Positions 50,644 to 59,716 of a DNA stretch of 62,290 bases are shown piece after piece (position 1 is the stretch's first letter; every line of letters begins with the position of its first letter). Location of the stretch: the NCBI GenBank assembly GCA_003251795.1, contig QKEI01000103.1, forward strand, positions 1 to 62,290, read 5' to 3'. The position numbers and the translations under genes were made by a program. Source of the stretch: Candidatus Muproteobacteria bacterium (lineage in GTDB: Bacteria > Pseudomonadota > Gammaproteobacteria > Acidiferrobacterales > SPGG2). The notes beneath the pieces are model-generated. The model searched no databases and was not told the origin of the DNA. It was given only the letters and a program-made list of their open reading frames with translations.

Positions 50644-52413
50644 TCAACCGTCGGCGCGCATCTGCTCGATCGCTATTTCTCGCATGCGAAACTTCTGCAA
50701 CTTGCCCGTGACCGTCATCGGAAACTCATCGACAAAGCGGATGTACTTTGGGACTTTGAAGTGCGCGATACGGCCCTTGCAAAACTGGCGGATCTCTTCC
50801 TCAGTCGCCGTTTCGCCCGCATGCAGCTGGATCCACGCCATGATCTCCTCGCCGTAGTATTCATCAGGCACGCCAAATACGGCGACTTCTGCCACCTTCG
50901 GGTGCGTGAATATGAAGTCCTCGATCTCTCGCGGATAAATGTTCTCTCCGCCGCGGATAATCATTTCTTTCAATCGTCCAGTGATTCGCACGTAGCCGTC
51001 CCTGTCCATCGTGCCGAGGTCACCGGAGTGTAGCCATCCCTGCCCGTCCACTGCTTTGCGAGTCGCTTCCATGTCGCCATAATAACCCTTCATGATGTGG
51101 TAGCCGCGGAAGCAGATCTCACCCGTTTGCCCTGTTGATACCGTTTCACCACCTTGCACACCGACCACCTTGACCTCCTGGTGCGGCAGGTTCGTTCCGA
51201 CCGTTTCGGTCCGGCGCTCCATGTTGTCACTGCACAACGTGAGATGTGTCAGTGGTGACGCCTCGGTTTCGCCATAGCCAATCAGGATCTCGCTACAATG
51301 CATGTCTTGCATGACACGCTTCATTAATGGTGATGGACAGGGTGCTCCGGCCATGATTCCCGTTCGCAAGCTCGAAAGATCGAAGTCCTTGAATTGAGGG
51401 TGTTCCAACTCGGCAATGAACATGGTTGGCACGCCATGGACTGCGGTACAACGCTCACGTGTGATCGCCTGCAACACGGCCAGCGCGTCGAAGTGTTCGC
51501 AGGCAACGACGATGCAGGCGCCGACAGACAGACATAATAGGTTGGCCAGTACCATGCCGAAGCAGTGATAAAACGGCACCGGTACGCACAACCGATCTGT
51601 CTCGGTGAAGTGCATGGCACGTGCGGCGAAGAATGCATTATTAAGGATATTGTGATGTGTGAGCACGACCGCTTTAGGAAAGCCTGTAGTGCCAGAGGTG
51701 TATTGAATATTTATGGAATCATCCAAATCTAGTGAGGTCGTGATCGCCTCGAGCTCCTGCATTGGTACGCTCTCGCCAGCGCTCAGCACCTCCGGCCAGA
51801 CAACGAAGCCGGCATGAGGCCGCTGCGTGTTGTCGGGACTAACCGGATCGTACAGGATGACCCTTCGTAGCGTAGGAACCTCGTCGCTTTCAAGCAGGCC
51901 GTCCTTGGCAGTTTTGAGAGCGGGAATGAGTTCGAGCAACATGGCTACATAGTCGCTGTTACGAAAGCGGGGGATCGTAAACAGGCCCTGGACCTCGGAA
52001 CGCCGCAGTGCATAGGCGAGCTCCTTCGGCCGGTAAGCGGGATTGATGTTTACCAGAATCGCACCGATGCGGGCTGTGGCCAGCTGCAGCAACAGCCACT
52101 CGATGTTATTGGTGGACCATACGCCGATGCGATCACCCTTGACAAACCCCATGGCCACTAATCCCCGTGCAAGCAAGTCGACCGCCTCCGCACACTCTGC
52201 GTAGGTCAGCCGGCGACGCTGCGGCAATGACACGACCGCCTCGCGTTGGCTGTGCTGTTGCACGACAACGGCAAAGTGCTCGGGGATCGTTGCGCCTAGT
52301 AGCGGCTGCATGCCGCCGCGGTGAAAGTAGCTCTTGCGAGTGCTGCGTATGGGTCCGCCTAGCTCTTCTGGGGTCGGTGAACTACGGGTCCTGATTGATG
52401 AGTCGTAACCCAC
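50644..52413 (-). CDS. Fatty-acyl-CoA ligase (AMP-forming)
   Basis: A 589-residue acyl-CoA synthetase. It has the AMP loop IQYTSGTTGFPKAVVLTH, the central YGETEASPLTH, the hinge GRLKEMIIRGGENIYP and the catalytic Lys in TVTGKLQKF. It links a carboxylic acid to CoA with ATP, yielding an acyl-CoA for oxidation or branched-chain acids from amino acids. It starts at GTG 52,413 in line with a GAGGTAGG ribosome site, 33 bases after the dehydrogenase stop. Chain-length preference is unclear. Confidence 0.9.
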   Translation of the reverse strand: MGYDSSIRTRSSPTPEELGGPIRSTRKSYFHRGGMQPLLGATIPEHFAVVVQQHSQREAVVSLPQRRRLTYAECAEAVDLLARGLVAMGFVKGDRIGVWSTNNIEWLLLQLATARIGAILVNINPAYRPKELAYALRRSEVQGLFTIPRFRNSDYVAMLLELIPALKTAKDGLLESDEVPTLRRVILYDPVSPDNTQRPHAGFVVWPEVLSAGESVPMQELEAITTSLDLDDSINIQYTSGTTGFPKAVVLTHHNILNNAFFAARAMHFTETDRLCVPVPFYHCFGMVLANLLCLSVGACIVVACEHFDALAVLQAITRERCTAVHGVPTMFIAELEHPQFKDFDLSSLRTGIMAGAPCPSPLMKRVMQDMHCSEILIGYGETEASPLTHLTLCSDNMERRTETVGTNLPHQEVKVVGVQGGETVSTGQTGEICFRGYHIMKGYYGDMEATRKAVDGQGWLHSGDLGTMDRDGYVRITGRLKEMIIRGGENIYPREIEDFIFTHPKVAEVAVFGVPDEYYGEEIMAWIQLHAGETATEEEIRQFCKGRIAHFKVPKYIRFVDEFPMTVTGKLQKFRMREIAIEQMRADG

Positions 52414-52446
52414 GAAAACCTACCTCTAAACTTCATCTTACCTCAG

Positions 52447-53562
52447 TCAAAAAACAGACCACCGCCGTATGCTCATGGCTTTCTTCACCCGCTGCACGGC
52501 AAGCTCGGTGGCCGCGGCGCGCGGAAGAATTTGCTTACGTCTGGCAGTATCCAACACCACCTCGGTGTTAACGCACAGTTTTTCCTGGATCGCCTCAAAC
52601 GCCGCCTTCTCGCTGGCCTTCTCATACTCCATAGCAGCACAAATTACGCCACCAGCGTTGGCAATGAAATCCGGAACACAGAGCACACCTTTCTCGTGAA
52701 GGTATCTCTCCGCCGCCTCGGTGATCGGAATATTCGCCCCTTCGACGATGAGCTTGGCCTTCAACCGGTGCGCATTGCCCTCGTTGATCACATCGGGCCG
52801 CGCCGCTGGTATCCAAATGTCGCAATCGATATCGATCAAGGCATCAGCGTTGAGCTTCTCCGCTTGTGGCAGATCGACAACGCTTTTCCCGGAGCGCTTA
52901 AGCTCAATGAGCTTGCCGACATCCAAACCTTGAGTGTTGTAAATTGTCCCGCGCGAGTCTGCGGTGGCTACCAACACCGCACCTTTTTCGCTTAAGAAAC
53001 GTGCGGCATGCGCACCCACAGCGCCGAACCCCTGGATCACGAGGCGCGCCCCGTCCAAGGTGAAATCGCAATATTTGAGGGCGACGTCCGTGGCATGGCT
53101 TAAACCCCAACCAGTCGCGCCAATCTCGTCCAAGGGGATGCCCCCGATTTCACTCGGCAACCCAACCGAACGACCGATCTCGTCATGCACCCAAGCCATG
53201 CACTCCTCGTCCGTGCCCATATCCGGCCCAAAGATGTACTCGCGCACGTCAGCGAGCGCACAGGCAACGCACCTTACTAATTGCTCCTTATCGGCCTTAG
53301 GCATCTTCGGATCGCCGTAGAGCACTGATTTGCCGCCGCCGTGGCGCAGACCGGCGGCCGCATTTTTCAAGGTCATGGCACGGGCCAGGCGGACACATTC
53401 TTCTGTGCTGACATCCGGAGCCATGCGCAGCCCACCAATAGCCGGTCCCATGGCCACGTTGTCTACTACCAGCACGGCCTTGAGTGCCACCGATGGCTCG
53501 TAGACATGGATGATCTTCGTCGGTCCAAGATCGTCCATGAAGGAAAATATTTGTTGTTCCAC
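52447..53562 (-). CDS. Glu/Leu/Phe/Val-type amino-acid dehydrogenase
   Basis: A 371-residue NAD(P)-dependent dehydrogenase: GPAIGGLRMAPDVSTEECVRLA, the catalytic Lys in GLRHGGGKSVL, GPDMGTDEECMAW with Asp, and the Rossmann loop IQGFGAVGAHAA. It deaminates an amino acid to a 2-oxo acid and ammonia (or the reverse). Shorter than classical GDH and closer in style to leucine dehydrogenase; the substrate is open. It is first in an operon with acyl-CoA ligase, M20 hydrolase and GCS2 ligase. A perfect FNR box stands 57 bases upstream. Confidence 0.87.
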   Translation of the reverse strand: MEQQIFSFMDDLGPTKIIHVYEPSVALKAVLVVDNVAMGPAIGGLRMAPDVSTEECVRLARAMTLKNAAAGLRHGGGKSVLYGDPKMPKADKEQLVRCVACALADVREYIFGPDMGTDEECMAWVHDEIGRSVGLPSEIGGIPLDEIGATGWGLSHATDVALKYCDFTLDGARLVIQGFGAVGAHAARFLSEKGAVLVATADSRGTIYNTQGLDVGKLIELKRSGKSVVDLPQAEKLNADALIDIDCDIWIPAARPDVINEGNAHRLKAKLIVEGANIPITEAAERYLHEKGVLCVPDFIANAGGVICAAMEYEKASEKAAFEAIQEKLCVNTEVVLDTARRKQILPRAAATELAVQRVKKAMSIRRWSVF

Positions 53563-53618
53563 CCTTGTCTCGCCTTTAGCGTCTGTGATTACCAGATCAC
53601 GATTGGCTCGCCCGTGCT

Positions 53619-53632
53619 TTGATTCAGATCAA
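53619..53632. promoter_or_regulatory. FNR-type box between the dehydrogenase operon and the permease
   Basis: TTGATTCAGATCAA, a perfect match to TTGATNNNNATCAA. It is in a divergent region, 57 bases before the dehydrogenase ATG and 99 before the permease ATG. The -10 sequences at the class-II spacing are weak (TCTGGT minus; ACAAAT plus). Confidence 0.78.
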
Positions 53633-53730
53633 CAAACTTTCATGGGCTGTTTAAACAAATTGGGCTGTGCCAAAGCGGATTGCACGCATTGATTTAACGG
53701 GCCGCAAGTGTTTAATTGTCTCCGCAAAAC

Positions 53731-54954
53731 ATGTGCCCACAACCAATACCGACAGAGCTCAAGCGCAGTCTTCCCCTCTCCCTGATAACGTTCTACGGGC
53801 TGGGCACGATTATCGGCGCGGGTATCTACGTCCTCATCGGCAAAGTCGCTGGTCTCGCAGGTATGTACGCGCCTTTCGCTTTCGCGTTGGCCGCCATCAT
53901 TGCCGCTTTTACCGCGTTCTCCTACGCCGAGCTATCGGCGCGCTACCCGCGCAGCGCCGGCGAAGCCGCGTACGTCGAGGAAGCGTTTCACCGACGCCTG
54001 TTGTCGGGCATGACGGGTTGGTCGGTAGTACTGATGGGCATTGTCTCCTCGGCAACGCTCGCCAATGGTTTCGTCGGCTACCTACAGGTGTTCGTGCACA
54101 CACCCCATTGGTTGGCGATCGCCACACTGGTTATTGCCCTTGGCTTACTGGCCGGCTGGGGGATCAGTCAGTCGGTGTGGGTAGCCACCCTGACCACCGT
54201 CCTCGAGCTCTTTGGGTTACTGCTCGTGCTGATGCTTTCCCGCGATAGCCTGGGCGAGCTGCCGCAGCGCTGGCCGGAATTGATACCGCCACTGCAGGGG
54301 GACGCGTGGCTGGGGATTATGCTGGGGACTTTTCTTGCCTTTTATGCCTTCATTGGCTTCGAAGATATGGTGAACGTGGCGGAGGAGGTCAAAAATCCGC
54401 AGCGCAATCTGCCGCTTGCGATCATTATCGCCGTTATTGCCACCACAGTTATCTACGTGCTGATTGCACTGGTCGCGGTGTTGGCAATGACGCCCGAGGA
54501 GCTTGCGCGCAGCGATGCGCCGTTGGCGAGCCTGATTGAGCACAGTGGACATCAATCCGTCATCAGCAGCATTGGTTTGATCGGCCTTGTCGCCGTAGTC
54601 AACGGCGCTTTGATTCAGATCATCATGGCCTCGCGGGTCGTCTATGGGATGGCCCGAGAGGGCATCGCTCCAGTGATGTTCGCGACCGTAAACGCACGCA
54701 CACAGACACCCATTCGAGCCACGCTGGCGGTGGCGCTTGTCATATTGCTGCTGGCGTTGTGGTTGCCCCTGGTAATGCTCGCCGAAGCGACAAGCTTCAT
54801 TACGTTGATCGTTTTTGCATTAATCAATCTTGCGCTTTGGCGGTTAAAGGTGCGCGCACCTCACCCACCTGGAATCGTACGTTATCCTCTGTGGGTGCCG
54901 ATAACGGGATTTGCTTTGTGCATCGGACTGCTGCTGTTAAGGATCGTCACTTAG
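53731..54954 (+). CDS. APC-family amino-acid permease
   Basis: A transporter of about 407 residues and 12 helices. The first helix has the FYGLGTIIGAGIYVLIGKVAG motif, with the GAGIY substrate loop of the LeuT fold, then SYAELSARYPRSAGEAAYV and FYAFIGFEDMVNVAEEVKNPQRNLP. It imports amino acids or exchanges them for amines. It is divergent from an amino-acid dehydrogenase and shares its FNR box, so it may supply that enzyme. The ATG at 53,731 lacks a clear ribosome site; TTG 53,716 is in frame. Confidence 0.88.
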   Translation: MCPQPIPTELKRSLPLSLITFYGLGTIIGAGIYVLIGKVAGLAGMYAPFAFALAAIIAAFTAFSYAELSARYPRSAGEAAYVEEAFHRRLLSGMTGWSVVLMGIVSSATLANGFVGYLQVFVHTPHWLAIATLVIALGLLAGWGISQSVWVATLTTVLELFGLLLVLMLSRDSLGELPQRWPELIPPLQGDAWLGIMLGTFLAFYAFIGFEDMVNVAEEVKNPQRNLPLAIIIAVIATTVIYVLIALVAVLAMTPEELARSDAPLASLIEHSGHQSVISSIGLIGLVAVVNGALIQIIMASRVVYGMAREGIAPVMFATVNARTQTPIRATLAVALVILLLALWLPLVMLAEATSFITLIVFALINLALWRLKVRAPHPPGIVRYPLWVPITGFALCIGLLLLRIVT

Positions 54955-55004
54955 GTTCATCGACATCTGCCCAATACGACGCCGGATGCAACCATGGCTT
55001 GATC

Positions 55005-55018
55005 TTGATATAGATCAA
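55005..55018. promoter_or_regulatory. FNR-type box at the start codon-proximal position of the SPOR gene
   Basis: TTGATATAGATCAA, a perfect match. The class-II start of transcription would be about 55,053, within two bases of the ATG at 55,055. TTTAGT (55,041-55,046) is the hexamer at 22 bases. The mRNA is thus expected to be leaderless or nearly so. Confidence 0.78.
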
Positions 55019-55054
55019 CGACAGGTAAGTGGCGCCCTGGTTTAGTTTATATTG

Positions 55055-55942
55055 ATGGATAGGAAAGCACTGCTGCTCGCCGCATTTATCGCTCTTATCG
55101 CCGCTCCAGCACGAGCGGCCATCGTAACGGAGTTACAGATGCCAGCGTGGCTGCAACGCGAAGGGCAACAGCAAGCGTTGACTGCCGGCACGAGCCTGCG
55201 GGAGCTGGATCTTATCGAGACCGGCGAAGACGGCCGCCTTGCGGTGTTATTGCGCGATGGCAGTATGCTTAGGCTCGGTAGCCACTCGCGATTATCGATT
55301 CGTGAGCTGCATGAGTCTTTGGACAAGCCGGCGTCGCTGCGCGCAACCCTCACTATTTCCCAAGGTTCCTTTCGTTTGAGTGCGGCAAGCACCACACTAC
55401 CAATATCACGGGATATCACGGTTGAGCTCGGCAACACCGTCGCCAGCGTCCAGCAAGCCGATCTCTGTGGCAATACCACGGCAGAAGCCGAGGTGATATG
55501 CCTGATTGCCGGTTCGTTTACAGTGACCCACCCGAGCAGCGGCCGTCTCCTTATGGATCAACCTCACACCGTGTTTCGGGCGCCGAAGGCGGGTGCCCCG
55601 GGGCCAGTCACACCTGCGGATCCTGAGATGCTACAGGCATGGATCGCTGCGACGCAGCCCGTTCTGCCCCGTGGACTTACTATTCCTGACGGCGGATGGG
55701 TCGTACAACTCGCTTCACAAGTGGAAGAGCGGGGTGCGCGACAACTAGCGCGGCGTCTTCAGCAGGCAGGCTATGCAGCCGAGGTGACAACTGCCGAGAT
55801 CGGTGGTCGTACCCATTATCGCGTGCGTATCACGCGCTTTGATTCCAAGGCAGGAGCACGGGCATTCGCCGAGCGAATGAAAGGTCAACTGGATCTAAAG
55901 GGGGCGTGGGTAACCTGTCCGGCAGCGGAATGCAAAGAATAA
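55055..55942 (+). CDS. Secreted FecR-like plus SPOR-domain protein
   Basis: A 295-residue exported protein. The signal peptide ends near APARA-A (about residue 22). The middle has a FecR-type beta domain (ALTAGTSLRELDLIETGEDG, DGSMLRLGSHSRLSI, ITVELGNTVASV). The C-terminus (about 215-290) is a SPOR domain (WVVQLASQVEERGARQLARRL, THYRVRITRF) that binds bare peptidoglycan at division sites. Its job may be cell-wall remodelling during oxygen-limited arrest, which is inference. No ribosome site before the ATG; FNR box at -41.5. Confidence 0.8.
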   Translation: MDRKALLLAAFIALIAAPARAAIVTELQMPAWLQREGQQQALTAGTSLRELDLIETGEDGRLAVLLRDGSMLRLGSHSRLSIRELHESLDKPASLRATLTISQGSFRLSAASTTLPISRDITVELGNTVASVQQADLCGNTTAEAEVICLIAGSFTVTHPSSGRLLMDQPHTVFRAPKAGAPGPVTPADPEMLQAWIAATQPVLPRGLTIPDGGWVVQLASQVEERGARQLARRLQQAGYAAEVTTAEIGGRTHYRVRITRFDSKAGARAFAERMKGQLDLKGAWVTCPAAECKE

Positions 55943-55980
55943 TAATGCTGCCTTGGTGAAAGCGCGCGTGGGCTTTGCGT

Positions 55981-56430
55981 TTAGGGACGACCCTTCTGTT
56001 CGCGCGCTTGCTCGCGCATGATGACCCCTGTCACGTCGCCGACGAACTCTTCCAGCAGGCCGAGCAGGTCATCAATCGCTAGGATGCCGGCGAGCACGCC
56101 TTGCTTGTCGACCACCGGCACCCGACGAACGCCTCTCGTGCGCATTAGCTTCACCGTATCGAAGATGTCATCGTCTTCACCGGCAGTCGTCAGCTCGAAA
56201 CTCATGACATCGCCGATGGAAACGGCATCAAGGGCGACGTTCTTAGCGACCACTTCAACTACGATATCGCGATCGGTGATGATACCAACGGGAATCGGTT
56301 TGCCGGCACGCTCCTCGATTACAACCAGATCACCAACATGATGTGAGCGCATAAGCTGCGCCGCTTCCAGCACCTGTGTGTCCTTGCGCACAATGACCAC
56401 GTCGCGATTACAAAACTCACCGACCCGCAT
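55981..56430 (-). CDS. CBS-pair protein
   Basis: A 149-residue protein consisting of two CBS repeats (VIVRKDTQVLEAAQLMRSHHVGDLVV ... GIITDRDIV and TRGVRRVPVVDKQGVLAGILAIDDLL) and a short charged tail. Such proteins sense adenosine nucleotides. It matches the architecture of M. tuberculosis HRP1 (Rv2626c), a top hypoxia-induced protein. AGAGG stands eight bases before the ATG. The gene follows a double Usp after 34 bases, probably in one FNR-controlled unit. Confidence 0.87.
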   Translation of the reverse strand: MRVGEFCNRDVVIVRKDTQVLEAAQLMRSHHVGDLVVIEERAGKPIPVGIITDRDIVVEVVAKNVALDAVSIGDVMSFELTTAGEDDDIFDTVKLMRTRGVRRVPVVDKQGVLAGILAIDDLLGLLEEFVGDVTGVIMREQAREQKGRP

Positions 56431-56464
56431 CGATCTATCCTCTACATATCCTCTGGACAATGGC

Positions 56465-57295
56465 TCAATGCGACATCAGCACCGGCACGGTCATATGCTC
56501 AAGTATGTGGCGCGTAGCGCCACCGAGCACCAACTCGCGCAGACGCGAATGACCATAACCACCCATGATGATCAGATCCGTGCCCTTATCAGCGGCGCGA
56601 GATAACAACATATCGCCTACGGCGATATCATGCGCCTCCACATGATCGGCTTCGACCTTAACGCCGTGGCGCGCGAGATGCAGGCTGATATCAGCAGCCG
56701 GTATATCGCCATCCCCTTCTTCGCCTGCGGGTGGGTTAATCGCCATGACCGTGACGCTCTTCGCCTTCTGCAGCAGCGGCAGTGCATCGTGGACGGCACG
56801 GATGGCTTCGCGGCTCGCGTTCCACGCAATCAACACACGTTCACCGAGTGTGTTGCCCGCACCGATATAAGGAATCACAAGCACCGGGCGGCCGGCGTCG
56901 AGCATGACTCGTTCGACTAAACCGCTGATCGCCATCGGGTCGGACTTGTCCACCTGGCCCATTACCGCGACGTCGACATAACGTGCATTCAGCGTCAAGG
57001 CGCGAGCGAAGTCGTCCTCCACGCTACGCCATTCGCTAGAAATACCCGCCTTTTCGGTAGCGGAGCGAAATAGCTTTTCCGCCTCGGTGGCTTGGGTGCG
57101 AGCCGCCTGTCTTTGCGCCTCGATCACTTCCAGTGGGATCTGTGCCTCGGCGTAGCCCGGAACACTGATCATGGGCAACACGTAAACACCGCTCAGATGT
57201 GCCTGATTCGATCGAGCCAAGCGTATGGCCGCTTCTACACGCGCTGCACAGGCCTTGCTGTTATCGACATGCACGAGCAGATCTTTGAGTGCCAT
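56465..57295 (-). CDS. Tandem-domain universal stress protein, second copy
   Basis: A 276-residue protein with two Usp halves. The first begins ALKDLLVHVDNSKACAARVEAA and the second GERVLIAWNASREAIRAVHDAL and ends with the ATP-loop pattern GGYGHSRLRELVLGGATRHIL. The last half is the better preserved nucleotide binder. It leads a unit with the CBS protein. A perfect FNR box and a TATCCT -10 lie upstream. ATG 57,295 is chosen over ATG 57,316 because AGGAGC stands eight bases before it. Confidence 0.88.
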   Translation of the reverse strand: MALKDLLVHVDNSKACAARVEAAIRLARSNQAHLSGVYVLPMISVPGYAEAQIPLEVIEAQRQAARTQATEAEKLFRSATEKAGISSEWRSVEDDFARALTLNARYVDVAVMGQVDKSDPMAISGLVERVMLDAGRPVLVIPYIGAGNTLGERVLIAWNASREAIRAVHDALPLLQKAKSVTVMAINPPAGEEGDGDIPAADISLHLARHGVKVEADHVEAHDIAVGDMLLSRAADKGTDLIIMGGYGHSRLRELVLGGATRHILEHMTVPVLMSH

Positions 57296-57328
57296 AGTAT
57301 TGCTCCTTATTTTCATTATCCCATGCGC

Positions 57329-57370
57329 AGGATAAGACGGTATTCACCCACATTCCTTGATCGAGATCAA
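57329..57370 (-). promoter_or_regulatory. FNR-type promoter of usp-CBS unit
   Basis: Perfect box TTGATCGAGATCAA at 57,357-57,370; on the minus strand TATCCT at 57,329-57,334 follows after 22 bases. The leader would be about 27 bases. Confidence 0.8.
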
Positions 57371-57386
57371 TCGATCCCGATGAGGC

Positions 57387-57411
57387 ACACGCCCGCTGAC
57401 AGCGGGCGTGT
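57387..57411. terminator. Hairpin ending the sigma-factor gene
   Basis: ACACGCCCGCT and AGCGGGCGTGT form an 11-bp perfect stem with a 3-base loop, touching the TAA of the sigma gene. On the + strand it is followed by TATT, on the minus strand by a GC-rich stretch, so its strength for the minus gene is uncertain. Confidence 0.6.
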
Positions 57412-59219
57412 TATTCGTTATCGAGGAAGCTTCGTAGGTGCTCGGAGCAACCGGGCTCGCGCAGTTTGCGTAGCGCCTTGGCCTCGATTTGGCGGATACG
57501 TTCGCGACTCACATTGAACTCCCGGCCAACTTCCTCGAGCGTATAATCGGTATCCATACCGATACCAAAGCGCATGGCCAAGACCCTGGCCTCACGCGGC
57601 GTTAGCGTCTGAAGTAGCTCCTGAGCGCTGGCTTTCAACGATGCAACCGCGACCGAATCGGCCGGTGACTCGCTGATCTTGTCCTCAATGAAATCGCCCA
57701 GCCGCGCGTCCTCATCGTCCCCTACCGGGGTCTCCATAGAAATCGGCTGCCTGCCGATCGTGCGGATCTCGCGAATCGAGTCCGCCGACATGTTCATGCG
57801 GGCCATCAGCTCCTCGGTAGGCGCTTCCTGACCGGTCTGCTGCCTAAATTCCTGCGAGATGCGTGATAGCTTGCTGATACGCTCGGTCATGTGCACGGGG
57901 ACCCGTATCACCCGCGCCTGATCGGCAATGGCACGGGTCACCGCCTGGCGGATCCACCAGTGTGCATAGGTGGAAAACTTGTAGCCCCTGCGATACTCGA
58001 ACTTATCCACCGCCTTCATCAATCCGATGTTGCCTTCCTGAATGAGATCCAAAAACGGCAAACCACGATTACGATATTTCTTGGCGACGGAGATCACCAG
58101 GCGTAGATTCGCCTCGATCATCTCCTTCTTCGCGCGACGAGTTCTCGCCTCACCGACGGAGATGCGTCGGCTCATATCCTTCAGCCCGGAAACGACCACG
58201 CCGGCACGTCCCTCGATCTCCGCCAAACGCCCTTGCAGCTTACGAATCTCACCGGCGTGCGCCTTCAGGATGTCCCGATCCCCCTGCTGGCGACGAAGCA
58301 GCTTGCCCAGCATTCTCGGATTGGATTCGCTGCCCACAAAGGCCTGTAAGAAGGCTTTGCGCGAAACGCGCGCCTTGCCTACGCAGGTATTGGCAATGCG
58401 TCGCTCCAGGCTTCGTACTTCCTTCAGCAGCTCACGCACTTGTAGGCAGAGTTGGTCAATGACTTTGGGTGTGAACCTGATCTCGAGCAGCGCCTTTGCA
58501 AGCTTGCGCTGCAGCCGCGCCGCCTGCGCGCCATCGATACCCTCGCGCGCAAGCGCCCGAAGCCAGCGACGATAGAGCTTGGCGATGACCCCAAAACGCT
58601 GCTCCGCCTCCGCTACGTCTAGTCCCGGCCCTTCCTCTGTCTCGTCCGCCGTCCCGGAAGTTGTTGCGATGGGCAACGGCGCAGTGATGGGCTCACCGAC
58701 CTCTAGTGCTCCGGCAAAATCGACGACAATCTCGCCCCAGCGCGCCTCACCGACCTTGATACTATCGATCAATGACAATACGCGTTCGTACGTCAAGGGG
58801 CAGACGGCAAGTGCTTCCAGCGTCTGTCGAATACCGATCTCAATGCGCCTGCCCAACGCGACTTCCTGTTCGCGCGTCAGTAGGTCCACCGTCGCCATCT
58901 CGCGCATGTAGGTACGTAACGGATCAGCACCGCGCAGGCGCTGATCCTCCGCCGTGCTTGCTGCGGGCACTTCTGGCTCGGTAGAGGTACCTTTACCTTC
59001 GAGCGACTCGAGCCGATCGAGTACGGCGTCGGCATCGGGGAGCTGCTCCAAAACCTGCAAGCCCATGTTGTGAATCATGCCCACCACGGCGTCGATTTCA
59101 TCGACACTGTGAGCATAATCAGGGAGCTCGTCGCTGATCTCCCTGTACGTTAGAAACCCCTGCTTCCTGCCCTTCAGGATCAGGTCTTTAAGCTCAACAT
59201 CTTTCTTTTCCGGCTGCAT
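57411..59219 (-). CDS. RpoD-type sigma-70 factor
   Basis: A 602-residue class-I sigma factor. Region 1.1 is present (about 1-75), then region 1.2 ([16 protein letters not shown]), the non-conserved region, 2.1-2.4 ([18 protein letters not shown], then [16 protein letters not shown]), 3 and 4.2 ([20 protein letters not shown]). The 2.3-2.4 helix reads [21 protein letters not shown]. coli RpoD has TYATWW there. The gene is not in an rpsU-dnaG-rpoD setting, so it may be a second RpoD. Promoter recognition looks close to normal sigma-70. FNR site not seen. Confidence 0.85.
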   Translation of the reverse strand: MQPEKKDVELKDLILKGRKQGFLTYREISDELPDYAHSVDEIDAVVGMIHNMGLQVLEQLPDADAVLDRLESLEGKGTSTEPEVPAASTAEDQRLRGADPLRTYMREMATVDLLTREQEVALGRRIEIGIRQTLEALAVCPLTYERVLSLIDSIKVGEARWGEIVVDFAGALEVGEPITAPLPIATTSGTADETEEGPGLDVAEAEQRFGVIAKLYRRWLRALAREGIDGAQAARLQRKLAKALLEIRFTPKVIDQLCLQVRELLKEVRSLERRIANTCVGKARVSRKAFLQAFVGSESNPRMLGKLLRRQQGDRDILKAHAGEIRKLQGRLAEIEGRAGVVVSGLKDMSRRISVGEARTRRAKKEMIEANLRLVISVAKKYRNRGLPFLDLIQEGNIGLMKAVDKFEYRRGYKFSTYAHWWIRQAVTRAIADQARVIRVPVHMTERISKLSRISQEFRQQTGQEAPTEELMARMNMSADSIREIRTIGRQPISMETPVGDDEDARLGDFIEDKISESPADSVAVASLKASAQELLQTLTPREARVLAMRFGIGMDTDYTLEEVGREFNVSRERIRQIEAKALRKLREPGCSEHLRSFLDNE

Positions 59220-59716
59220 GACTATCGTTTAATCCAATTACGTAACATCGAAGAACAGAAGGGCCGTCGGTCGAGCAACGGCCGCAGAACGGTCAGTGCC
59301 ATGGGTTGAACGCGGTTCGGACCGGTTGTCAGCGCTGCCTCACACTATTCGTAACGGCAGCAATGCGCCGTGCGTGACGGGTTAACATCAGTCTCCTCGA
59401 ACCACTTCTCAACGGTCATTCACCAAATATCCGGGCCCGCGCCATGCCAACCCTGCTTGTTTAGTGGGGTCATACCCCGTTCTTATCAAGCCGACGCGGC
59501 ACCGGCATTAAGGGTTCGTTAGACCAGAAACCCCCAAATAGTTCAATACTGGGGAGCGAATTCTGCCAAAATCGGCCAAAAAGCACGCCCCGGCCCCGAA
59601 ACAACCCGTTTCCGGCCCCCCAGGGGCGGCCCTCACCTTACCATATCAACGCTGGCGCACAGGAAATGGGGTGAACGGGCAGGGGTAAGCCGCCGAAACT
59701 GTGAAATAATCCCCTG
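59220..59716. other. Intergenic region, about 500 bases, with small dyads
   Basis: Between the divergent sigma-factor and kinase genes. Seen are an imperfect hairpin GGCCGT/ACGGCC at 59,262-59,283 and the dyad GGGGT-CAT-ACCCC at 59,466-59,478. G/C runs dominate 59,580-59,640, and AATAAT at 59,705-59,710 lies just before the GTG of the kinase. No FNR box, no small gene with a ribosome site. Confidence 0.5.
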
